46,418 nt of DNA from assembly GCA_001556125.1 (NCBI GenBank), contig LSIG01000103.1:1-46418 (forward strand). The letters run 5' to 3'. Both the position numbers and the translations under genes were made by a program. Positions within the stretch are counted from its first letter, which is position 1. Every line of letters begins with the position of its first letter. The notes under the pieces are model-generated. The model did no database searches and was not told the DNA's origin. It saw only the letters and a list, made by a program, of their open reading frames with translations. Source of the DNA: Rhizobiales bacterium CCH10-E5 (GTDB lineage Bacteria; Pseudomonadota; Alphaproteobacteria; Rhizobiales; Beijerinckiaceae). Shown here piece after piece: positions 16,158-24,232 of this stretch.

Positions 16158-16961
16158 ATGGCCGACCGGCTCAAGGGCAAGATCGCCGTCGTCTTCGGCG
16201 CCGGCGCCTCCGGCGAGGGCTGGGGCAATGGCAAGGCGGCTGCCGTCGCCTTCGCCCGCGAGGGCGCGCGCGTCGCCTGCATCGACATCAGCCAGGCAGC
16301 GGCCGAGGAGACCGCGGCGATCATCACGGCTGAGGGTGGTGTCGCCATCGCGCTCGCCGCCGACGTGACCCGGCAGGCCTCGATCGACTCAGCCGTGGCC
16401 GCGACGATGACGCGCTTCGGCCGCATCAACATCCTCCACAACAATGTCGGCGTCACCCATATGGGCGGGCCGGTCGAATTGTCGGAGGAGCAGTTCCAGG
16501 CCGCGATCGACCTCAATCTCGGCCCGGTCTATCGCTGCTCCAAGGCCGTGATCCCGCATATGCTGGCCGGCGGCGGCGGCACGATCGTCAACATCTCCTC
16601 GATCGCGGCGATCCGCTGGGTCGGCTATCCCTATTTCGCCTATTACGCGACCAAGGCCGCCGTGAACCAGGCGACCGTGGCGCTTGCCATGCAATACGCA
16701 AGGCAAGGCATCCGGGCGAACTGCATCATGCCCGGGCTGATCGACACGCCGATGATCTACAAGCAGATCTCGGCGCAGTACCCCTCCGTCGAGGAGATGG
16801 TCGCCGCCCGCGACGCGCTCGTGCCGATGGGCAAGATGGGCACCGCCTGGGACATCGCCAACGCCGCGGTCTTCCTCGCCTCCGACGAGGCGAAGTTCAT
16901 CACCGGCGTCTGCCTGCCGGTCGATGGCGGCCAGACCTGCGGCGCGAGCGGGGTGGGATAG
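16158..16961 (+). CDS. SDR-family NAD(P)-dependent oxidoreductase
   Basis: A 267-residue short-chain dehydrogenase/reductase. The cofactor loop is unusual (GAGASGEGWGNGKAAA rather than the common TGxxxGIG). The HNNVG strand, a catalytic Ser in NISSIAA and the Tyr/Lys pair in YFAYYATKAA are present, and the C-terminus has the usual VDGG. It would oxidise or reduce an alcohol/ketone in the cytoplasm. It follows the TRAP genes on the same strand across a palindromic repeat, so it may act on the imported compound. The specific reaction is not predictable. Confidence 0.88.
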   Translation: MADRLKGKIAVVFGAGASGEGWGNGKAAAVAFAREGARVACIDISQAAAEETAAIITAEGGVAIALAADVTRQASIDSAVAATMTRFGRINILHNNVGVTHMGGPVELSEEQFQAAIDLNLGPVYRCSKAVIPHMLAGGGGTIVNISSIAAIRWVGYPYFAYYATKAAVNQATVALAMQYARQGIRANCIMPGLIDTPMIYKQISAQYPSVEEMVAARDALVPMGKMGTAWDIANAAVFLASDEAKFITGVCLPVDGGQTCGASGVG

Positions 16962-16998
16962 AGGTCTGCCGTCATTCCGATCATGCTCTGAAACGCGC

Positions 16999-17103
16999 CG
17001 TCATCCTGGGCGGCCAAAGGCCGACCGGGATCCATCATCGGGCGCCGCGGAGCCCGATGATGGATCCCGGCCTGCGCCGCTGCGCGGCTTGTCCAGGACG
17101 ACG
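16999..17103. repeat. Palindromic repeat, family C
   Basis: A 105-bp element that begins CGTCATCCTGGGCGGCC and ends in a complementary TCCAGGACGACG. Its inner arms GATCCATCATCGGGC and GCCCGATGATGGATC are perfectly complementary. It lies between convergent genes and could act as a bidirectional hairpin. Related copies are at 25047-25083 (short) and 29498-29607. Confidence 0.9.
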
Positions 17104-17132
17104 CGGGTGGGGCTGAGGTGAACAGGAAGAGG

Positions 17133-17879
17133 TCACTCCCGCCTTGCAATCCAGTCCGCCAGCGGCCCCGCCAGCCCGACGCTCTCCTTGCCCGCCGGCC
17201 GCGCGAAGCTGCCCGTACGCGCCTTGAGCGGGCGCAGCAGCGCCAGCGTCTGCGCCTGCCGCACCGCCGCCTGGACCTGGTCGATCACCGGCACGGGAAT
17301 GCGCTCGCGCACCCTCAAAGCAAGCCCCGCCAGCGGCGCCCCGGCCAGGATCACGACATCGGCCTGCGTGCTCGCGACCGCCTCGTTGGCGAGCGCGACC
17401 AGCAGCTCCTCCTTCTCCTCCTGAACGTCCGAGATCGAGCGGAAGGCGCCGTCGAGCATGCGGATGCCGGCGCAGCGATCGGCCATGCCGTGAATCTCGA
17501 CGCATTCCTGGTACCAGGGCCCGAGCGCGCTCGCGAAGGTGACGATCGCAAAGCGTCGGCCGAGCATGCAGGCCGTCAGCATCGCCGCCTCCGCCATGCC
17601 GACCACCGGCACCTCGAACAGTTCGCGCGCTGCGAACAGGCCGGGATCGCCGAAGGCCGCGATCACCGCGGCATCGTAAGACCCCGCCCGCTCCGCCAGC
17701 ATCTCGAGCGCGATCGCGCCGCCGATCTGCGCTTCCGCCCGCGTCGAGATGTAAGGGACGCCGCGCGGCGCAGTGGCGGGCAGGATCTGCGTCTCCGGCC
17801 CGACGACCTGCACCGCCGCAGCGAGCAGCCGCGTCGTCAGGCTCTCGCTGGTGTTGGGGTTCAGCAGCAGGATCTTCAT
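17133..17879 (-). CDS. Asp/Glu/hydantoin racemase-fold protein lacking usual cysteines
   Basis: A 248-residue protein with the family start MKILLLNPNTSE and the pattern FGDPGLFAARE and PVVGMAEA. In cofactor-independent racemases two cysteines act as the acid/base pair. The first normally sits just before FGDPGL; here that residue is Ala75. The second position (LGC-type motif) reads LAGAP at 178-182. Classical racemisation is therefore doubtful and another activity in the fold is possible. The ATG at 17879 is chosen because the upstream extension in this frame is Arg/Pro-rich and without homology. It is divergent from the RpiR-type gene. Confidence 0.82.
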   Translation of the reverse strand: MKILLLNPNTSESLTTRLLAAAVQVVGPETQILPATAPRGVPYISTRAEAQIGGAIALEMLAERAGSYDAAVIAAFGDPGLFAARELFEVPVVGMAEAAMLTACMLGRRFAIVTFASALGPWYQECVEIHGMADRCAGIRMLDGAFRSISDVQEEKEELLVALANEAVASTQADVVILAGAPLAGLALRVRERIPVPVIDQVQAAVRQAQTLALLRPLKARTGSFARPAGKESVGLAGPLADWIARRE

Positions 17880-17977
17880 CGGGGATCGCTCTCTCGGCCT
17901 GGGCGCACCGCGCCTGCAGACTGCGTGCCATGGCGCGGGCCTCCGATCCATCCCGGATCGCATGCGCGGCGCAGCGC

Positions 17978-17993
17978 GTTCCATCGCTGGAAC
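17978..17993. promoter_or_regulatory. Dyad upstream of the RpiR-type regulator gene
   Basis: Perfect inverted repeat GTTCCA-TCGC-TGGAAC in the divergent region between the racemase-fold gene and the RpiR regulator. It contains TTCC-N6-GGAA, the same half-sites as the box in front of iolC but in the opposite arrangement. It may be an autoregulatory site; this is inferred. Confidence 0.45.
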
Positions 17994-18061
17994 ACTTGAT
18001 CCATTCCGCGCGCGCTGCCAGTAAGGGCTGACGCGCGGCGCGAGGCCGGGAGAGAGATGGC

Positions 18062-18940
18062 ATGACGGACGAGACGGCCCTTTCGGCCCCTCGCGATTTC
18101 GACGGCCTGAGATCGCTGATCCTCGCCCGCCGCCAGTCGCTGCCCAAGCGCATTGCCCAGGTCGCCGCCTATGCGCTCGACAACCCCGACGAGATCGCCT
18201 TCGGCACGGCGGCCAGCATCGCCGACGCCGCGGGCGTCCAGCCCTCGACGCTGGTGCGCTTCGCCCAGCATCTCGGCTTCGATGGCTTCACCAGCCTGCA
18301 GAGCGTCTTCCGCGAACGGCTGCGCGAGCGCAATTCGAGCTATGAGGAGCGGCTCAACGCGCTGCGCGCCGATGTCGGCGGCAACGGCGCCAATCACCGC
18401 ATCCTCGAAGGCTTCCTGACCGCATCCGGTACCTCGCTCGACCTGATGGCCCGCTCGCTCGACGAGGCACAGCTCGACCGCGCCATCGCGGCCCTCGCCG
18501 GGGCGGAAACGGTCTTTATAATGGCGCGGCGGCGCTCCTATCCGGTCGCGAGCTACATGGCCTATGCGCTGGGCAAGCTCGGCGTGCGCAACCAGCTCGT
18601 CGAATCGGCCGCCGGCCTGAGCCCGGAAATCCTCTCCTTCGCGACGCCGCGCGACGTCGCGCTCGCCGTCAGCTTCTCGCCCTATGCGGCCGAGACGATC
18701 GACGAGGCCCGCCAGCTCTCGGAGCGCGGCGTGCCGGTCGTCGCCATCACCGACAGCGCCTTCTCGCCGCTGGTCCAGTTCGCGACGCTCTGGTTCGAGG
18801 TGGCGGAGGCTGATTTCGGCGGCTTCCGCACGCTCTCGGCCACCATGGCGCTGTCGATGGCGCTCGCCGTCGGCATCGGCGACGCCCGCCGGGACCGCAA
18901 GCCCGGCAAGCCGCGCGGCCGCGCGCGCAACCCCGCCTGA
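18062..18940 (+). CDS. RpiR/MurR-family transcriptional regulator, probable IolR
   Basis: A 292-residue regulator. An N-terminal HTH_6 domain (about 15-90; recognition region AASIADAAGVQPSTLVRFAQ) is followed by a SIS sugar-phosphate-binding domain (about 125-265). GGGAGAG precedes the ATG. The gene directly precedes iolC-iolD-iolE-iolB on the same strand. In rhizobia an RpiR-type protein, IolR, represses inositol genes and is relieved by a pathway intermediate. The same role is likely here, supported by a GGAA-N6-TTCC box between this gene and iolC. The tail (RKPGKPRGRARNPA) is basic and probably disordered. Confidence 0.88.
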   Translation: MTDETALSAPRDFDGLRSLILARRQSLPKRIAQVAAYALDNPDEIAFGTAASIADAAGVQPSTLVRFAQHLGFDGFTSLQSVFRERLRERNSSYEERLNALRADVGGNGANHRILEGFLTASGTSLDLMARSLDEAQLDRAIAALAGAETVFIMARRRSYPVASYMAYALGKLGVRNQLVESAAGLSPEILSFATPRDVALAVSFSPYAAETIDEARQLSERGVPVVAITDSAFSPLVQFATLWFEVAEADFGGFRTLSATMALSMALAVGIGDARRDRKPGKPRGRARNPA

Positions 18941-18966
18941 CGCCCTCGGACCCGCCCTCCCAATCG

Positions 18967-18980
18967 GGAACGTCCATTCC
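18967..18980. promoter_or_regulatory. Candidate IolR operator (GGAA-N6-TTCC) before iolC
   Basis: GGAA-CGTCCA-TTCC, a palindrome of the type described, as I recall, for the RpiR-like repressor IolR of Sinorhizobium meliloti. It lies 99-112 bases upstream of the iolC start, in the gap after the regulator gene. Position and match are good; binding is inferred. Confidence 0.6.
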
Positions 18981-19078
18981 GAATTGACTGGAAAGTAGAA
19001 CTGTTATTTCGTAAGCGACGGATCGCCGGAGCGCGCAGCGCAGCCGGGACCAGGGGCAGGACGAGCCGGGAGAACGAC

Positions 19079-21013
19079 ATGGCGGCATCGCAGGGCGGAC
19101 CCGCGCCGTCGCTCGACGTCATCACCATCGGGCGCGCATCGGTCGATCTCTACGGCCAGCAGATCGGCTCGCGGCTCGAGGATGTCGGCAGCTTCGCCAA
19201 ATCGGTCGGCGGCTGCCCGGCCAACATCGCCATCGGCACCGCGCGGCTCGGCCTGCGCTCGGCCCTGCTGACCCGCGTCGGCGACGAGCAGTTCGGCCGC
19301 TTCCTGCGCGAGCAGCTCGCGCGCGAGGGCGTCGATCTCGGCGGGCTGAAGACCGACCCGACACGGCTGACCGCGCTCGCCATCCTCTCGGTCGAGAGCG
19401 ACAAGTCCTTCCCCCTGCTGTTCTACCGCGAGAACTGCGCCGACATGGCTCTGGAGGAAGCGGACGTCGATGCAGCCTTCCTCGCCACCGCCCGCGCCGT
19501 CGTCGTCACCGGCACCCATTTCGCGAAGCCCAACACCGAGGCCGCCCAGCGGAAGGCGATGCGGCTGATGCGGGCGCAGGGCGGCAAGGTCATCCTCGAT
19601 ATCGACTACCGCCCCAATCTCTGGGGGCTCGCCGGCCATGCCGCCGGCGACAACCGCTACATCGCCTCGGCCGCCGTCTCGGAGCGGATGAAGAGCGTCC
19701 TGCCCGGCTGCGACCTCGTCGTCGGCACCGAGGAGGAGGTGCTGATCGCCTCGGGCGAGAGCGAGTTGCTGCCGGCGCTCAAGACGATCCGCGCGCTCAC
19801 CCCCGCCACCATCGTGCTCAAGCGCGGGCCGATGGGCTGCATCGTCTATGAGGGCGCGATCTCCGACGATCTCGAGGACGGCATCGTCGGCAAGGGCTTC
19901 CCGATCGAAGTCTACAATGTGCTCGGCGCGGGCGACGCCTTCATGTCCGGCTTCCTGCGCGGCTGGCTCGGCGGCGAGAGCCTGCAGACGGCGGCGACCT
20001 GGGCCAATGCCTGCGGTGCCTTCGCCGTCTCGCGCCTGCTCTGCTCGCCCGAAAGCCCGACCTTCGCGGAGCTGCAGTATTTCCTGAAGAACGGCAGCCC
20101 GCATCGCGCGCTCCGCAAGGACGAGGCGATCAACCACATCCACTGGGCGACGACGCGGCGCCGCGACATCCCCTCGCTGATGGCGCTCGCCTGCGACCAC
20201 CGTGCCCAGCTCGAGGAGGTCGCGCAGAAGCTCGGGGCCGACCCCGCCCGCATCCGCGACTTCAAGGTGCTCGCCGTCAAGGCCGCAGCCCGCGTCGCCG
20301 CCGGTCGGCCGGGCTACGGCATGCTCCTCGACGAGAAGCATGGCCGCGAGGCGATGTTCGAATTCGCCCGCCACCCCTTCTCCTGGCTCGGCCGCCCGGT
20401 CGAGCTGCCGGGCTCGCGGCCGCTGCGCTTCGAGGGCAGCCAGGACATCGGCTCGGCCCTGCCGGAATGGCCGGTCGATCACTGCATCAAGGCGCTCTGC
20501 TTCTATCACCCGGACGACGAGCCCGCGCTCAAGCAGGCCCAGCAGGAGAAGCTGCGCACGCTCTTCGAGGCGGCCCGCAAGGTCGGCCGCGAATTGCTGG
20601 TCGAGATCATCGCCGGCAAGCACGGCCCGCTCGGCCCAGACACCATCGCCCGCGCGATGCAGGAACTCTACGATCTCGGCATCAAGCCCGACTGGTGGAA
20701 GCTCGAGCCGCAGGCCTCGCCCGCCGCCTGGGCCGCGATCGAGCAGACCATCGCCCGCAACGACCCCTGGTGCCGCGGCGTGCTGCTGCTCGGGCTCGAC
20801 GCCCCCGCCGAGGAGCTGGAGGCCGGCTTCGCCGCCACGGCCGCCACCCCCATCGTCAAGGGCTTCGCCGTCGGCCGCACCATCTTCATGACCGCCGCCG
20901 AAGCCTGGCTCGCCGGCCGCATGGACGACGAGGCGGCGATCGCCGACATGGCCCGCCGCTTCGGCGCGCTGACCGAGCTCTGGATCGCCACCCGCGACCG
21001 CAAGGCGGCCTGA
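19079..21013 (+). CDS. iolC: 5-dehydro-2-deoxygluconokinase fused to DUF2090 (IolC)
   Basis: A 644-residue two-domain protein. Residues ~10-335 are a PfkB-family kinase with the N-terminal GGCPANIAIGTARLG and the catalytic C-terminal motif NVLGAGDAFMSGF (Asp287 as base). It would phosphorylate 5-dehydro-2-deoxygluconate with ATP. Residues ~360-640 are DUF2090, resembling a class I aldolase and starting with LACDHRAQLEE. This domain is thought to split the phosphorylated product into dihydroxyacetone phosphate and malonic semialdehyde, replacing a separate IolJ. GGGAGAACGAC precedes the ATG. It is the first iol gene after the regulator, and a family D repeat separates it from iolD. Confidence 0.93.
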   Translation: MAASQGGPAPSLDVITIGRASVDLYGQQIGSRLEDVGSFAKSVGGCPANIAIGTARLGLRSALLTRVGDEQFGRFLREQLAREGVDLGGLKTDPTRLTALAILSVESDKSFPLLFYRENCADMALEEADVDAAFLATARAVVVTGTHFAKPNTEAAQRKAMRLMRAQGGKVILDIDYRPNLWGLAGHAAGDNRYIASAAVSERMKSVLPGCDLVVGTEEEVLIASGESELLPALKTIRALTPATIVLKRGPMGCIVYEGAISDDLEDGIVGKGFPIEVYNVLGAGDAFMSGFLRGWLGGESLQTAATWANACGAFAVSRLLCSPESPTFAELQYFLKNGSPHRALRKDEAINHIHWATTRRRDIPSLMALACDHRAQLEEVAQKLGADPARIRDFKVLAVKAAARVAAGRPGYGMLLDEKHGREAMFEFARHPFSWLGRPVELPGSRPLRFEGSQDIGSALPEWPVDHCIKALCFYHPDDEPALKQAQQEKLRTLFEAARKVGRELLVEIIAGKHGPLGPDTIARAMQELYDLGIKPDWWKLEPQASPAAWAAIEQTIARNDPWCRGVLLLGLDAPAEELEAGFAATAATPIVKGFAVGRTIFMTAAEAWLAGRMDDEAAIADMARRFGALTELWIATRDRKAA

Positions 21014-21039
21014 CCGTGCCGTCCTTGTTCCATCCGCGC

Positions 21040-21146
21040 CGTCATTCCGGACAAGCCGCGCCAGCGGCGCCGCTCCGGAATCCATCGTAGAGTACAGAGC
21101 CCCCCAATGGATTCCGGGCCTCCGCTTCGCTCCGCCCGGAATGACG
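21040..21146. repeat. Palindromic repeat, family D
   Basis: A 107-bp element with ends GTCATTCCGG and CCGGAATGAC and inner arms CCGGAATCCAT and ATGGATTCCGG. It lies between iolC and iolD, ending 41 bases before the iolD start. Related copies are at 27287-27433 and, more diverged, 11795-11896. Confidence 0.9.
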
Positions 21147-21187
21147 GAGAGGTTCCACCGCACAATCCGTGGCCGAAGAGACGTTTC

Positions 21188-23035
21188 ATGACCGCCACCC
21201 TCCGCCTCACCATGGCCCAGGCGCTGACGCGCTATCTCAGCCGCCAGATGACCGAGATCGACGGGCAGCGCCTGCCCATCTTCGGTGGCGTCTGGGCGAT
21301 CTTCGGCCATGGCAATGTCGCGGGCCTCGGCGAAGCGCTTTGGCACGATCGTGATCGCCTGCCGACCTTCCGCGCCCATAACGAGCAGGCCATGGCCCAT
21401 GCCGCCATCGCCTATGCCAAGGCCAACATGCGCCGTCGCTTCATGGCCGCGACGACCTCGATCGGCCCCGGCGCGACCAATCTCTTTACCGCCGCCGCGC
21501 TCGCCCATGTCAACCGCCTGCCCGTGCTGCTGCTGCCCGGCGACGTCTTCGCCAACCGGATCCCCGACCCCGTCCTACAGCAGGTCGAGGCGTTCGGGGA
21601 TGGCACGGTCTCGGCCAATGACTGCTTCAAGCCGGTCTCGCGCTATTTCGACCGCATCACCCGGCCCGAACAGATCATCCCGGCGCTCCATCGCGCCATG
21701 CAGGTGCTGACCGATCCGGCCGAATGCGGGCCCGTCACGCTCGCGCTCTGCCAGGACGTGCAGGCGGAAGCCTATGACTATCCCGAGAGCTTCTTCGAGG
21801 AGCGCCTCTGGACGCCGCGCCGCCCGCGGCCCGACCGGGCCGAACTCGCAGCGGCTGCGGCCGCGCTGAAGGCCGCGAAGAAGCCGCTGATCGTGGCCGG
21901 CGGCGGCGTGCTCTATTCCGGCGCCAGCGACGAGCTCGCCCGCTTTGCGACGCAGACCGGCATCCCCGTCTGCGAGACGCAAGGCGGCAAGTCGGCCCTG
22001 CCCGACGATGCGCCGCTGAACATGGCCGCCGTCGGCGTCACCGGCACGGGCGCCGCCAATCGCCTCGCGGCCGAGGCCGATCTCATCCTCGCGGTGGGCA
22101 CGCGCCTGCAGGATTTCACCACCGGCTCCTGGGCCCTCTTCGCCGCCGGCAAGAGCGTGATCGGCCTCAACGTTCAGGCCTTCGATGCCGGCAAGCACCG
22201 CGCCCTGCCGCTGGTGGCGGACGCCCGCGAGGGCCTCGCCGAACTGCGCGACGCGCTCGGTGGCTGGATGGCCCCTGAAAGCTGGACCAGCGACGCGAAG
22301 GCCGGCAAGGCGGCGTGGCGGAAGAAGGCGCAGGCCGTCACAGCCGCGACCAACGTGGCGCTCCCCTCGGATGCGCAGGTGATCGGCGCCGTCCAGCGCA
22401 GCCTCGGCGCGGAGGTCATCCTGCTGCATGCGGCCGGCGGGCTGCCCGGCGAGTTGCACAAGCTCTGGCAGGCGGGCTCGCCCGGCTCCTACCACGCCGA
22501 ATACGGCTTCTCCTGCATGGGCTACGAGATCGCCGGCGGGCTCGGCGCCAAGATGGCACGGCGCGAGCGCGAGGTCGTCGTCATGGTCGGCGACGGCTCC
22601 TATCTGATGATGAACTCCGAGATCGCGACCTCGGTGATGCTCGGCCTGAAGCTCACCATCGTGCTGCTCGACAATCGCGGCTTCGGCTGCATCAACCGCC
22701 TCCAGAACGCGACCGGCAGCGCCTCCTTCAACAACCTGCTCAAGGACGCCCGGCACGAGACCCTGCCCGAGATCGACTTCGTCCAGCACGCCGCCAGCCT
22801 CGGCGCGATCGCCGTGAAAGCCGCCTCGATCGCCGAACTGGAAGCCGCGCTGGCCCAGGCGAAGATAAACACCCGCACCACGGTCGTCGTCATCGACACC
22901 GACCCGCTGGTCTCGACCGGCGCCGGGGGCGCGTGGTGGGATGTCGCGGTGCCGGAGGTCAGCGAACGCGCCGAGGTCCGCGCCGCGCGAGCAAGCTATG
23001 ACGAGCGCCGCAAGCGGCAGACGATCGGGGATTAA
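21188..23035 (+). CDS. iolD: 3D-(3,5/4)-trihydroxycyclohexane-1,2-dione hydrolase (IolD)
   Basis: A 615-residue thiamine-diphosphate enzyme that opens the ring of the diketone made by IolE to give 5-deoxyglucuronate. The N-terminal domain has the catalytic Glu in FRAHNEQAMAHAAIAYA. The C-terminal ThDP motif begins GDGSYLMMNSEIATSVM and ends about 28 residues later at LDNRGFG. The ATG at 21188 is used; an in-frame start at 21107 lies inside the preceding palindromic repeat and would add repeat-encoded residues (LRSARNDG), so it is not credible. It is flanked by repeats on both sides within the iol operon. Confidence 0.95.
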   Translation: MTATLRLTMAQALTRYLSRQMTEIDGQRLPIFGGVWAIFGHGNVAGLGEALWHDRDRLPTFRAHNEQAMAHAAIAYAKANMRRRFMAATTSIGPGATNLFTAAALAHVNRLPVLLLPGDVFANRIPDPVLQQVEAFGDGTVSANDCFKPVSRYFDRITRPEQIIPALHRAMQVLTDPAECGPVTLALCQDVQAEAYDYPESFFEERLWTPRRPRPDRAELAAAAAALKAAKKPLIVAGGGVLYSGASDELARFATQTGIPVCETQGGKSALPDDAPLNMAAVGVTGTGAANRLAAEADLILAVGTRLQDFTTGSWALFAAGKSVIGLNVQAFDAGKHRALPLVADAREGLAELRDALGGWMAPESWTSDAKAGKAAWRKKAQAVTAATNVALPSDAQVIGAVQRSLGAEVILLHAAGGLPGELHKLWQAGSPGSYHAEYGFSCMGYEIAGGLGAKMARREREVVVMVGDGSYLMMNSEIATSVMLGLKLTIVLLDNRGFGCINRLQNATGSASFNNLLKDARHETLPEIDFVQHAASLGAIAVKAASIAELEAALAQAKINTRTTVVVIDTDPLVSTGAGGAWWDVAVPEVSERAEVRAARASYDERRKRQTIGD

Positions 23036-23042
23036 GCGCCGG

Positions 23043-23192
23043 GAACCCCTCTCCTGTAAGGAGAGGGGCAGGGGTGAGGTGCTGGCCCCCGGACCCGTTC
23101 GCACCCCCTCACCGCAGCCGGCGGTGAGGGCACGAATAAGACGTCCGGCGGCCGACCCCTCACCCTGCCCTCTCCCTACGGGAGAGGGTTCC
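23043..23192. repeat. Palindromic repeat, family E
   Basis: A 150-bp element built of nested palindromes. CCCTCTCC-TGTAA-GGAGAGGG is at the left end and CCCTCTCC-CTACG-GGAGAGGG at the right. CAGGGGTGAGG and CCTCACCCTG pair across the element, and a central CCCTCACCGC-GCGGTGAGGG hairpin lies between. It lies between iolD and iolE. It is the only family E copy in the window. Confidence 0.9.
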
Positions 23193-23243
23193 CCGCGCCC
23201 GATCCCATCACCCTGAGCCTGAAGACCCTCGAGGACCCCACAC

Positions 23244-24128
23244 ATGATCCGCATCGGCGCAAACCCCATCGGCTGGTCGAATGACGACATGCTGGAGATC
23301 GGCGGCGACATTCCGCTCGAGACCTGCCTGAGCGAGGCCCGCACGGCCGGCTTCACCGGCATGGAGCTCGGCAACAAGTTCCCGCGCAGCGCCGCGGCGC
23401 TGAAGCCGATCCTCGACGCCCATGGCCATGCGCTCGTCTCCGGCTGGTACTCGACCGAGCTTTTGATCCGCGACGTCGCCGCCGAGATGGAAGCCGTGAA
23501 GGCTCATGCCACCCTGCTGCGCGACATGGGCTGCACCGTGCTGATCGCGGCCGAGACCTCGAACGCCATCCATTCCGACATGGCCAGGCCGCTCTCGGCC
23601 CGCCCGGTGCTGGCAAAGGACGACTGGGCGTCGTTCGGCGCGCGCTACACGAACTTCGCCGAGGGCCTGAAAGCCGAATACGGCCTCCAACTCGTCTATC
23701 ACCACCATATGGGCACGGTGGTGCAGACCGAATCCGAGATCGACCGCTTCATGGCCGTCACCGGCGAGGCCGTCGGGCTCCTGCTCGACACCGGCCACGC
23801 CACCTGGGGCGGCGGAGATCCCGCCCGCATCGCCCGCCACTGGAAGCCCCGCATCCACCATGTCCACTGCAAGGACATCCGCGACGCCGTGATGTGTCAG
23901 TCCAACAAGGAGGACTGGTCCTTCCTGCAATCAGTGCTGGCCGGCGTCTACACCGTGCCGGGCGACGGGCTGATCGACTATGTCCGCGTGCTCAAGGAAC
24001 TGCAGGGCTATTCCGGCTGGATCGTCGTCGAGGCCGAGCAGGACCCGAAGAAGGCCGAGCCCAAGACATACGCCAAGCTCGGCCACGCCAATCTCAGCCG
24101 CTTCGTCAAGGAAGCGGGGCTGGGCTGA
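23244..24128 (+). CDS. iolE: Myo-inosose-2 dehydratase (IolE)
   Basis: A 294-residue TIM-barrel enzyme of the AP-endonuclease-2/xylose-isomerase-like superfamily. It dehydrates 2-keto-myo-inositol to the trihydroxycyclohexane-dione used by IolD. Motifs seen are GANPIGWSNDDM at the start, YHHHMGTVV, LLLDTGHATWGG, HHVHCKDIR and WIVVEAEQDP, which include the metal-binding Glu/Asp/His positions. GAGGA lies 8 bases before the ATG. It follows iolD across a family E repeat and precedes iolB across a family B repeat. Confidence 0.95.
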   Translation: MIRIGANPIGWSNDDMLEIGGDIPLETCLSEARTAGFTGMELGNKFPRSAAALKPILDAHGHALVSGWYSTELLIRDVAAEMEAVKAHATLLRDMGCTVLIAAETSNAIHSDMARPLSARPVLAKDDWASFGARYTNFAEGLKAEYGLQLVYHHHMGTVVQTESEIDRFMAVTGEAVGLLLDTGHATWGGGDPARIARHWKPRIHHVHCKDIRDAVMCQSNKEDWSFLQSVLAGVYTVPGDGLIDYVRVLKELQGYSGWIVVEAEQDPKKAEPKTYAKLGHANLSRFVKEAGLG

Positions 24129-24135
24129 CGACAGC

Positions 24136-24211
24136 GTCATTCTCGGGCGAAGCGCAGCGCAGACCCGAGAATCTCTTGCAGGAGATGCTCGGGTCGAGCC
24201 CGAGCATGACG
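24136..24211. repeat. Palindromic repeat, family B
   Basis: A near-identical copy of the element at 16047-16123, in the same orientation, between iolE and iolB. It starts 7 bases after the iolE stop and ends 21 bases before the iolB start, so its hairpins lie next to the iolB ribosome site. Confidence 0.9.
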
Positions 24212-24232
24212 AACCCGGATAGGAACCCACCC

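Noticed and set aside
21107..21187. Longer N-terminus for IolD
   Set aside because: The extra codons lie in a family D repeat and encode repeat-type peptide. The ATG at 21188 matches the expected protein start.
19004..21508. An 834-codon minus-strand frame opposite iolC
   Set aside because: It is the antisense shadow of a clear kinase-aldolase gene and has no recognisable domain.
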